This document shows, in pieces, positions 9,214 to 15,325 of a DNA stretch of 26,749 bases; within the stretch, counting starts at the first letter, position 1, and every line of letters begins with the position of its first letter. The notes beneath the pieces were generated by a model. It was not told where the DNA came from. It searched no databases and saw nothing but the letters and a program-made list of their open reading frames with translations. Where the stretch lies: positions 1-26,749 of the forward strand of contig CANJPN010000010.1 of NCBI GenBank assembly GCA_947475855.1, read 5' to 3'. A program made the position numbers and the translations under genes. Source of the DNA: Bradyrhizobiaceae bacterium (GTDB lineage: Bacteria; Pseudomonadota; Alphaproteobacteria; Rhizobiales; Hyphomicrobiaceae).

Positions 9214-10023
9214 ATGACCACCAAGAAGGCTGCGACGAAGCCCGCAAAGAAGGAGCGGATCTGGGACAAGTTCCTGACCGATCGAGACAAAGCCGTTTTC
9301 GAGCAGGCCGGTTACGGAGCGATGGCGGCCTGGGGTAAGCGCCCGGCACTCCTGGTGATCGACGTGAACTATGCTTTCACCGGCGAGAGTTCTTTACCGA
9401 TTCTCGACTCGATCAAGAAGTGGCGCAACTCGTGCGGTTCGGACGGCTGGGATGCAATCCCCGTTCTGCAGAAGCTGATCGAGATGTGCCGCTCGAAGGG
9501 CATCCCGGTGATCTACACGACCGGCACGCGCCGGCCCGATGCCTGGAACGCCGGTTCATGGGCGTGGAAGAACTCACGCAATGACGAAGATCTCACGGTA
9601 AAGATCGAAAAGACGAGTTTCGATGGTCTCGACGGCAACATCATCGTCAAGGAGATCGAGCCCGGTCCGCGCGATCTCGTCGTCCGCAAGGAAAAGCCGT
9701 CGGCATTTTTCGGCTCGCCGCTGCAGAGCTATCTGCAGAACCTGGGCTGCGACAGCGTTATCGTCACGGGAACGACGACGTCGGGCTGCGTGCGCGCGAC
9801 CGTGCTCGACAGCTTCTCGCTCAATTTCCGCACCACGGTGGTCGAGGATGGCTGCTTCGACCGGAGCCAGGCGAGTCATGCGATCAACCTTTGCGACATG
9901 AACGCGAAGTACGCGAACGTGCTGTCTTCGGAAGAAGTGCTCGAGCATCTCCGGTCGGTGCCGCAGGGCATGTACGACCTGCCGAGCGGCCAGGGCATCA
10001 AGAAGGGCGATGTCTGGTACTGA
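9214..10023 (+). CDS. Isochorismatase-fold cysteine hydrolase (N-carbamoylsarcosine-amidohydrolase-like)
   Basis: 269 residues, preceded by AAGGAG at good spacing. The catalytic triad of the family is visible: D50 in LLVIDVNYAF, K159 in RKEKPSAFFG and C192 in TTTSGCVRAT. The family hydrolyses amide, carbamoyl or ureido C-N bonds (N-carbamoylsarcosine, maleamate, nicotinamide, ureidoacrylate) or, in isochorismatase itself, an enol ether. TSGCVRATVLDSFS with a long N-terminal extension is closest in style to N-carbamoylsarcosine amidohydrolase-type enzymes. The first 20 residues are Lys/Ala-rich and not part of the fold. It begins 47 bases after the permease gene and is likely co-transcribed with the importer, which suggests that it acts on the imported compound. 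The true substrate is unknown. Confidence 0.88.
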   Translation: MTTKKAATKPAKKERIWDKFLTDRDKAVFEQAGYGAMAAWGKRPALLVIDVNYAFTGESSLPILDSIKKWRNSCGSDGWDAIPVLQKLIEMCRSKGIPVIYTTGTRRPDAWNAGSWAWKNSRNDEDLTVKIEKTSFDGLDGNIIVKEIEPGPRDLVVRKEKPSAFFGSPLQSYLQNLGCDSVIVTGTTTSGCVRATVLDSFSLNFRTTVVEDGCFDRSQASHAINLCDMNAKYANVLSSEEVLEHLRSVPQGMYDLPSGQGIKKGDVWY

Positions 10024-10068
10024 CGGCGCCCCAACCTCTCCCCACGAATAATGGGGAGAGGACGCCGT
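10023..10068. repeat. REP-like palindrome after the amidohydrolase gene
   Basis: CCTCTCCCCA (10035-10044) and TGGGGAGAGG (10052-10061) are a perfect 10-base inverted repeat with a 7-base loop. ACGGCG (10023-10028) and CGCCGT (10063-10068) extend the stem after an asymmetric bulge. There is no T-run, so it is not a standard intrinsic terminator. CTCTCCCC/GGGGAGAG palindromes are common intergenic repeats in Bradyrhizobium-like genomes. It may stabilise the 3' end of the importer-amidohydrolase transcript. Confidence 0.65.
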
Positions 10069-10151
10069 TGGGACCGGGCTGAAATAAATCGAGATCTTAT
10101 TTGGTCTGACGCACCGTAAACGATGGCCGGTGCTGTCACCTGAGAGAACCG

Positions 10152-11183
10152 ATGTGGATCCGTCTGGTTGCCAGTGCAGCAGCTCTCGAACTCGTTGGCT
10201 TATTGGCTTGGAGCTTGGTCTCACCTTCGCGCGCCTCCGCGGAGGAAAGCCTTTTCTTCGCGGGCAAGACGATGCGGCTCGTCGTCGGCATGCCGCCGGG
10301 TGGCGGCGTCGATATCTATGCGCGTCTCGTGCAGCGTTATATCGAGCAGCATCTTCCCGGAAAACCGTCGATCGTCGCCCAGAACATGCCCGGCGCTGGC
10401 TCGCTCAGAGCGGTGCAGTCGCTCGCCGCCTCGCCTGACGATGGGACCGTCATCCTGACGTTCAGCTCTTCACTGGTGACGGAATCCATCATTTCGCCCG
10501 AGCGGGTGAAGGCCGACTTCCGGACCTTCTCGTTTCTGGGGAACGTCGCCGAGGACAGCCGCGTGTGCTTCGTGCGCGCCGCGATCGCGTTCAAGAACTG
10601 GCCGGAGTTCGCTCAGCGAGAGGGCGTCGTCTTCGGCGGTACTGCGGCAGGTACGTCCGGCAATCTCGACGTCGCGATTTTGCGTAACTTGCTCGGCGTC
10701 AAGCTCAAGCTGGTGCAAGGCTACGCTGGGTCGGCAGACAAAAGACTGGCGCTGGAGAAGGGCGAAATTGACGGCGACTGTGCGGGAGCCACGTCACTTC
10801 CCGACGGCTGGGTGAAGACCGGCAAAGTCAGCGTCGTGATCAAGCATTCGGCCAGTGCAATGCCCGGCATCCCGCCAACCGTCCCGTATGCCGGCGCACT
10901 GCTGAAAGATCCCGCAGACCGGCGCGTGTACGACTTTCTCGTCACGCCGCAATTGTTCGGGCGACTATTTCTCGTTTCTGCGAAGGTGCCGCCTGAACGG
11001 CTCGCGACACTCCGCAAGGCGTTCGACGCGGCCATGGCCGACCCTGCGTTCCGTGCCGAGGCGGCGAAGCTCGGCCTTGCCGTTTCACCTACGCCCGGCG
11101 CGGAAGTCGACAAGAATATCTCGGCGCTCTATGCGACGCCGCCGAAGATTATCGCGCGCGCCATGGCGATCGCGCGCGAGTAG
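10152..11183 (+). CDS. Tripartite tricarboxylate transporter (TctC/Bug) type solute-binding protein
   Basis: 343 residues. A signal peptide runs to about residue 32 (SPSRASAEES), so the product is periplasmic. The mature start, KTMRLVVGMPPGGGVDIYAR, is the hallmark of the Bug (TctC) family, in which the GGGVD loop contributes to carboxylate binding. Later elements are IVAQNMPGAGSLRAV and VVFGGTAAGTSGNLD. These proteins bind carboxylates and amides (citrate, glutamate, nicotinate, benzoate derivatives). The partner membrane subunits TctA and TctB are not in this window, so it is an orphan binding protein, which is common for the family. It stands 128 bases after the amidohydrolase and converges with the class II aldolase gene, with 17 bases between the stops. 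Confidence 0.88.
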   Translation: MWIRLVASAAALELVGLLAWSLVSPSRASAEESLFFAGKTMRLVVGMPPGGGVDIYARLVQRYIEQHLPGKPSIVAQNMPGAGSLRAVQSLAASPDDGTVILTFSSSLVTESIISPERVKADFRTFSFLGNVAEDSRVCFVRAAIAFKNWPEFAQREGVVFGGTAAGTSGNLDVAILRNLLGVKLKLVQGYAGSADKRLALEKGEIDGDCAGATSLPDGWVKTGKVSVVIKHSASAMPGIPPTVPYAGALLKDPADRRVYDFLVTPQLFGRLFLVSAKVPPERLATLRKAFDAAMADPAFRAEAAKLGLAVSPTPGAEVDKNISALYATPPKIIARAMAIARE

Positions 11184-11200
11184 CTCGGATCTACCGGGGC

Positions 11201-11905
11201 TTAGAGATAGCCTGCCTTCTTCGCCTTCTCGCGATAGTGGTCCCACGTCTTGCCGACGCGATAAGTGTTGAAGGCGAAGCTCGGCTTCAACAGCTCGACT
11301 TCTTCGGGCGTGATCGGCTTCAAGCCGCCGAGCGCACAGCCCGCGATCGCGCTTTTCGCGTTCTCCTCCATCTCCAGGCTATCGAGGAAAACTTCCGGTA
11401 CGGAGTTGACTGCGACCACACTGCCATGCCCCCGCAAGAGGCAATACTTGCCCTTGCCAAGGGTGGCTGCGACTTGCGCGCCTTGTTCGCGCGTCTTGAT
11501 GTGCGTCGGGTCCGGGTGGACCGGCATGCCGATAAAGCGGAAGCCGAAGTTGCGCATCGCGAACATCGGACGCTCGACCATCGTGAACAAAGTCGAGTTC
11601 GGCGGATGTCCGTGGCCGATGGCACTGACGTCGTCGCGCGTACGGTACACGCCGAGGTGGATCGCGGTCTCGGTCGGGACGGGGCCTTTTCCTTCGAGGA
11701 CTTTGCCGGTGTCGATATCGACCACGCACATCTCCTCGGCAGTCACGGCGGCGCGACTGGCATCGCGCGGCAGGATCAATACGCGACTGGAGCCTGGTAC
11801 CCGGGCGCTGACATGACCGCTGTAGTCGAGCAGCTCCGCCATCACCATCATACGATGGCAGTCGGCGAGTTGCTGGCGCAGCAGATCCTCGGTGATCGTC
11901 GTCAT
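11201..11905 (-). CDS. Class II aldolase/adducin family protein (first copy)
   Basis: 234 residues. The zinc ligands of class II (fuculose-phosphate-type) aldolases are in place: E79 in PTETAIHLGVY, H98 and H100 in GHGHP, and H160 in LLRGHGSVV. Family members are aldolases, epimerases or decarboxylases acting on sugar phosphates or hydroxy acids. A GAGG sequence lies about nine bases before the ATG. It is divergent from the second isochorismatase gene at 12085. Its ligand positions match those of the second aldolase at 13946 exactly, so the two are probably paralogues with different substrates or successive steps. I cannot tell decarboxylase from aldolase. Confidence 0.87.
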   Translation of the reverse strand: MTTITEDLLRQQLADCHRMMVMAELLDYSGHVSARVPGSSRVLILPRDASRAAVTAEEMCVVDIDTGKVLEGKGPVPTETAIHLGVYRTRDDVSAIGHGHPPNSTLFTMVERPMFAMRNFGFRFIGMPVHPDPTHIKTREQGAQVAATLGKGKYCLLRGHGSVVAVNSVPEVFLDSLEMEENAKSAIAGCALGGLKPITPEEVELLKPSFAFNTYRVGKTWDHYREKAKKAGYL

Positions 11906-11923
11906 GGCTCAAACCTCGCTTTG

Positions 11924-11936
11924 TGAAACCGTGTTT
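11924..11936. promoter_or_regulatory. Possible operator in the divergent aldolase/amidohydrolase region
   Basis: GAAAC-CGT-GTTTC is a short palindrome with 5-base arms, 19 bases before the minus-strand aldolase start and in the 179-base region shared with the divergent amidohydrolase gene. The position suits a regulator site, but arms this short also arise by chance. Confidence 0.25.
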
Positions 11937-12084
11937 CGATTCTGCAGCAGGATGCATCACCCCAGGCAGTGCAACAAGCAGAGAGGTGAGCTAGAATGCA
12001 TGGCTTGGTGGCCAGAGCGGCCTCACTTCGAGGCGTCACGCCGTTGAACCGGTTGATGTGTGATCGACAATCAGGAGAATTGCC

Positions 12085-12801
12085 ATGGCACGGAAAGAGG
12101 ACTTCGAGGATCACTGCTGGAAGGACGTGATCGATGCCGATACGCTCAAGGTATACGACTGCTACCGGCGCGAGACGTTTGTGGGCGACAAGCCGGCGGT
12201 GATCGCCATCGATCTCTACAAGCTCGTGTACGAGGGCGGGCCGCGTCCGCCGGTCGAGACGACTTCGCAGCATTACAATACCTGCGGTAAGTTCGCATAC
12301 GACGCGATCGCCCCGACCAAGAAGCTGCTGGCGGCGGCGCGGCGGGCGAAGTTACCCATCTTCTACTGCACGCAGGAGACACGGCCTCAGAACCGGCCCT
12401 ACGGCGTTGGATCCACCCGCAGTGTCGTGAAGCTCGATCCGGACGTATTCGAGATCTATCACGAGTTCACGCCACAGCCGGAAGACGTGATCATCAAGAA
12501 GCAGCGCGCTTCGATCTTCCAGGGAACGCCAATCGTTTCCCACCTCAACTTCCTTGGCGTGAAGAGCCTCATCATATGCGGAGAATCGACCTCCGGCTGC
12601 GTGCGGGCAAGCTGCGTCGATGCCTATTCGCTGGGCTACCACGTCAGCCTGGTCGAAGAGTGCACCTACGATCGCTCTGCACTGATCCACAAGGTCAACC
12701 TGTTCGATCTCGCCCACAAGTATGTGGACGTCATGAAGGTCGGCGAAGTTGTCTCGCACCTGGAAAAGTCCGCCCAGGGCAAGCCGCTGGCGGCCGAGTG
12801 A
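12085..12801 (+). CDS. Isochorismatase-fold cysteine hydrolase (second amidohydrolase)
   Basis: 238 residues with a CAGGAG ribosome-binding site. The triad is D43 in VIAIDLYKLV, K139 in IIKKQRASIFQGTP and C172 in ESTSGCVRASCVDAYS. It shares the TSGCVRA core and C-terminal layout with the enzyme at 9214 but differs elsewhere, so it is a diverged paralogue and not a recent duplicate. Predicted chemistry is amide, carbamoyl or ureido hydrolysis through a cysteine thioester. It is divergent from the first aldolase gene and followed by the FAH-family gene. Likely to act on another intermediate of the same route, or on a related substrate. Confidence 0.87.
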   Translation: MARKEDFEDHCWKDVIDADTLKVYDCYRRETFVGDKPAVIAIDLYKLVYEGGPRPPVETTSQHYNTCGKFAYDAIAPTKKLLAAARRAKLPIFYCTQETRPQNRPYGVGSTRSVVKLDPDVFEIYHEFTPQPEDVIIKKQRASIFQGTPIVSHLNFLGVKSLIICGESTSGCVRASCVDAYSLGYHVSLVEECTYDRSALIHKVNLFDLAHKYVDVMKVGEVVSHLEKSAQGKPLAAE

Positions 12802-12917
12802 CACGCTCTGCCGGTCAGAAGTTTTATGTAAATTCAAAAGCATAGATCTTCAGGGCTGTTCTCAGCGTTTAGCCTTGTCTCACATGGAGTGGGCCAATAC
12901 CCGGGTAGCCACCATTC

Positions 12918-12952
12918 CAGATCGTCCGACATGACGCCGGGCGGGCGATCTG
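12918..12952. promoter_or_regulatory. Hairpin in the leader of the FAH-family gene
   Basis: CAGATCGTCCG (12918-12928) pairs with CGGGCGATCTG (12942-12952): 11 base pairs including one G-U, around a 13-base loop. It ends 40 bases before the FAH-family ATG. There is no T-run. It may be an operator, an attenuation or RNA-processing hairpin, or a small repeat. Confidence 0.45.
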
Positions 12953-12992
12953 CTAGCAACCCGCCAGCTTTCACCCCATCCCAGGAGCTGCC

Positions 12993-13676
12993 ATGGCCTA
13001 CGCATTCGATCCAGCACCAGTCGTCACCGTTCCGGTGGTCGGCTCGGCCGTTCTTTATCCCGTCCACCGCGTTTACTGCGTGGGCCGCAACTACGCCGAG
13101 CACGCCCGCGAGATGGGCTCGGACCCTGACAAGGAGCCGCCGTTCTTCTTCGCAAAGGCCGCCGACCAGGTGACCGTCGATGGAAAGTTCCCATATCCGC
13201 CGGCCACCAAGGACGTGCACTATGAAATGGAGCTATGCGTTTGCCTGAAGTCGGGCGGCACCGACATCCGCCCCGAGGACGCATTGAAGCACGTCTATGG
13301 CTACTCGCTGGGCCTCGACATGACCCGCCGCGACTTGCAGAACGCTGCCAAGAAGACCGGCAGGCCGTGGGAGATCGGCAAGATGGTCGAGAAGTCTGCG
13401 CCGATGACGCCGATAGTACTGGCGGACAAGATCGGTCACCCCAAGAAGGGCAAGATCTGGCTCGACGTGAACGGCGTGCGTAAGCAGGACAGCGACATCG
13501 ATCAGATGATCTGGGACGTGCCCAATCAGATCGCATTCCTGTCGCAGCTCTGGACGCTGCAGGCCGGCGACATCATCATGACCGGCACTCCCGCCGGCGT
13601 CGGTCCCTGTAAGAAGGGCGACATCCTGAAGGGCGGCGTCGACGGCGTCGGCGTGATCGAGGTCGTGATTACTTGA
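12993..13676 (+). CDS. Fumarylacetoacetate hydrolase family protein (fumarylpyruvate-hydrolase-like)
   Basis: 227 residues, with CAGGAG before the ATG. The PVHRVYCVGRNYAEHAREMG opening and the short length resemble fumarylpyruvate or acylpyruvate hydrolases more than full-length fumarylacetoacetase. The divalent-metal ligands are the two Glu of YEMELCVC and the Asp of GLDMTRRD. IIMTGTPAGVGP is the family's C-terminal signature. Family reactions are hydrolysis of acylpyruvates, oxaloacetate decarboxylation, or hydration and isomerisation in aromatic degradation. It lies between the second amidohydrolase and the second aldolase and is followed by a strong terminator, so it is probably the last gene of a short transcript. 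Confidence 0.9.
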   Translation: MAYAFDPAPVVTVPVVGSAVLYPVHRVYCVGRNYAEHAREMGSDPDKEPPFFFAKAADQVTVDGKFPYPPATKDVHYEMELCVCLKSGGTDIRPEDALKHVYGYSLGLDMTRRDLQNAAKKTGRPWEIGKMVEKSAPMTPIVLADKIGHPKKGKIWLDVNGVRKQDSDIDQMIWDVPNQIAFLSQLWTLQAGDIIMTGTPAGVGPCKKGDILKGGVDGVGVIEVVIT

Positions 13677-13765
13677 CGCTTGCTACGGCGCATTGGCGCC
13701 GCGCCGCGTTCGCGGCATCGGACTGCAAGGGCGGTCCTGTAGCGGGTGTCGCGGCAAGATCGGAG

Positions 13766-13797
13766 CGGGCTGGTCATTCGACCGGCCCGTTTTTCTT
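13766..13797 (+). terminator. Rho-independent terminator after the FAH-family gene
   Basis: CGGGCTGGTC (13766-13775), loop ATTC, GACCGGCCCG (13780-13789): a 10-base-pair GC-rich stem with one T-G wobble, followed directly by TTTTT and then CTT. It lies 90 bases after the stop and is oriented to end the plus-strand transcript. This is the clearest intrinsic terminator in the window. Confidence 0.88.
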
Positions 13798-13945
13798 AGG
13801 AATGCGATTACGCTGCCGCCTCAACTGAACGGGCACAAGCGAGGCTGCAGGGACGATGTGGCGTGACGCGCCACCCTCTCGCGCGGACTGGTAATTGAAG
13901 TAGTATCCGCTCCCAGCGTCACTCGCCCAAGCGGAGCACAGCCCC

Positions 13946-14635
13946 ATGTCCACAGCCAAACCCAACGAAACCGAACTCAAAGCCCAACTCGTCGATTGCA
14001 TCCGGATGCTCGAGAAGGCGGATATCATCGATTACAACGGCCACTGCTCGATCCGGGCGGACGAAAACCGCATCCTGATCAACACGGGTGCGTGTACGCG
14101 TGCGGCGCTGACCACCGCCGACATCGTCGTGATCGATCTGGAGGGCAAGCTGGTCGAAGGCACGATCAATCCGCCGCTCGAATTCCACCTGCACACCGGC
14201 ATCTATCGCGCGCGGGCCGACGTAAAGGCGGTCGTGCATGCGCATCCGAAATGGTCGACGTTCCTCACCATGGTCGGTGAAAGCTATCGTCCGGTGTTTG
14301 CTCAGGGCACTCTGCTCTATCCGTGTCCGGTGCTCGATACGCCCGATTCGATCAACACCCGGCCGATGGCGGACCGCCTCGCCAAGACGCTCGGCAACCG
14401 TCCGGCGGCGCTGATGAAATCGCATGGCGCGGTGACGGTGGGGCGCGACATCGTCGAAGCATTCGTCCTGGCCAATTATCTCGAGGAGAATGCCTACCGC
14501 CAGCACCAGGCGATGCAGATCGGCAAGCCCTACGAGTTCACGGAGGCCGAACGTGCGCTGTGCCGCGAAAAGTTATGGACGCCCTCGCTGTTTCAGAGAA
14601 CGTGGGACCACTTCAAGGCGAAGTTGGACAGGTGA
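13946..14635 (+). CDS. Class II aldolase/adducin family protein (second copy)
   Basis: 229 residues. The metal ligands E79 (PPLEFHLHTG), H98 and H100 (VHAHP) and H160 (KSHGAV) fall at the same residue numbers as in the aldolase at 11201. The end, RTWDHFKAK, also mirrors that protein's KTWDHYREK. A GGAG lies upstream of the ATG. The strong terminator at 13766 separates it from the FAH-family gene, so it should have its own promoter in 13798-13945. Function is a metal-dependent aldol cleavage, decarboxylation or epimerisation; the substrate is not inferable. Confidence 0.88.
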   Translation: MSTAKPNETELKAQLVDCIRMLEKADIIDYNGHCSIRADENRILINTGACTRAALTTADIVVIDLEGKLVEGTINPPLEFHLHTGIYRARADVKAVVHAHPKWSTFLTMVGESYRPVFAQGTLLYPCPVLDTPDSINTRPMADRLAKTLGNRPAALMKSHGAVTVGRDIVEAFVLANYLEENAYRQHQAMQIGKPYEFTEAERALCREKLWTPSLFQRTWDHFKAKLDR

Positions 14636-14732
14636 GTGTTCCCCGGGGAACCTCCAGCATTCGTTGCGCAGGCTACACAAGAGCCATCACGTGGCTCGAC
14701 ATGAGCACACCGCAACTTGGTTGGAGGTTCCC
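14636..14732 (+). promoter_or_regulatory. Nested inverted repeats, possible structured leader covering a ribosome-binding site
   Basis: The 97 bases between the aldolase stop and the next ATG can form three nested helices. P1: 14646-14658 (starts GGGAACCTCCA) with 14720-14732 (ends TGGAGGTTCCC), 11 perfect pairs plus a G-U and a further pair. P2: GTTGCG (14663-14668) with CGCAAC (14711-14716). P3: GAGCCA (14681-14686) with TGGCTC (14692-14697) and a 5-base loop. The right arm of P1 contains the GGAGG ribosome-binding site of the gene at 14733. The left arm overlaps a competing 14-base perfect palindrome, GTTCCCCGGGGAAC (14638-14651). The repeats are seen in the sequence; a regulatory role is inference. 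Confidence 0.6.
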
Positions 14733-15074
14733 ATGCTGATGGTTGTCGAAACCGCCCGCGCCGCCGAAGTCGAATTCGCATTCGCCGCACTTCCGAACAC
14801 CAACGATCGGGGCGCAATCGACGCCCGTCTCGGCGAGACTTATCGCTTCACGTCCGACCGCTGCCACATTGAAGTCGTGCTCGGGTTTCGGCCCGGCTTT
14901 GACCGCATCGTCGTGGCCGCCGACAGTCAGGCTCCGCGCGGCGGACGCGCACTGTCAACCGAGGAAGCCGGCAGCGCGGTGATCGTCGATGGGATGGGTC
15001 GGCGGATCATTGTGGAAGGCGTGGCGCTAAGCGACATCGTACGCGGCGACATCGAGGTCAAATGGTCAGCCTGA
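14733..15074 (+). CDS. Hypothetical protein, 113 residues
   Basis: I do not recognise this family. The ATG at 14733 has a strong GGAGG six bases upstream, which supports it as a gene. The product is soluble and acidic, without a signal peptide or membrane span. It alternates short beta-prone stretches (VEFAFAALPN, CHIEVVLGF, DRIVVAADS, SAVIVDGMGRRIIVEGVAL) and ends DIVRGDIEVKWSA, so an all-beta fold is plausible. The last nine bases overlap the 3' end of the convergent TfoX-type gene. It has no evident functional tie to the aldolase upstream. Confidence 0.65.
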   Translation: MLMVVETARAAEVEFAFAALPNTNDRGAIDARLGETYRFTSDRCHIEVVLGFRPGFDRIVVAADSQAPRGGRALSTEEAGSAVIVDGMGRRIIVEGVALSDIVRGDIEVKWSA

Positions 15075-15320
15075 CGATTTCAGCGTTCGCGTAACCTTGC
15101 GCGCTTTGCCGCTATAGACAAATGGTCCACAGCCGTGGGCCTCGAATGATTTGCGGCTTTCGTCATCCAACTTGAGGTAGAACGCATCGTCCATGACGAG
15201 ACCGACCATGAGGCCGTCGCAATAAACGCCACCACCGCTGAACATGCGGCGCATGGATATGCTGCCTAGCGGCGCGAGCAGATCGCAGAGCATTTCCGAA
15301 AAGCCCGCCGAGCTGCTCAT
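15066..15320 (-). CDS. TfoX N-terminal domain protein
   Basis: 84 residues from the ATG at 15320 (MSSSAGFSEMLCDLLAPLG). SISMRRMFSGGGVYCDGLM is the signature of the TfoX/Sxy N-terminal domain, followed by AFYLKLDDESRKSFEAHGC. E. coli Sxy, a competence regulator, has an additional C-terminal domain. Stand-alone N-terminal-domain proteins of this size are common in alphaproteobacteria and their role is not established. The frame is open further upstream, but the extension would run into the PqiA-type gene. It starts only five bases after that gene's stop, so the two are probably co-transcribed. Confidence 0.82.
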   Translation of the reverse strand: MSSSAGFSEMLCDLLAPLGSISMRRMFSGGGVYCDGLMVGLVMDDAFYLKLDDESRKSFEAHGCGPFVYSGKARKVTRTLKSSG

Positions 15321-15325
15321 ATCGA

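Noticed and set aside
10023..10068. Intrinsic terminator after the first amidohydrolase
   Set aside because: A strong stem but no T-run follows; better described as a REP-like palindrome.
10082..10102. AAATAA...TTATTT inverted repeat before the Bug receptor
   Set aside because: Six-base AT-only arms with a mismatched centre; easily by chance.
12047..12054. AACCGGTT palindrome before the second amidohydrolase
   Set aside because: Eight-base palindromes are expected by chance at this GC content and it has no supporting context.
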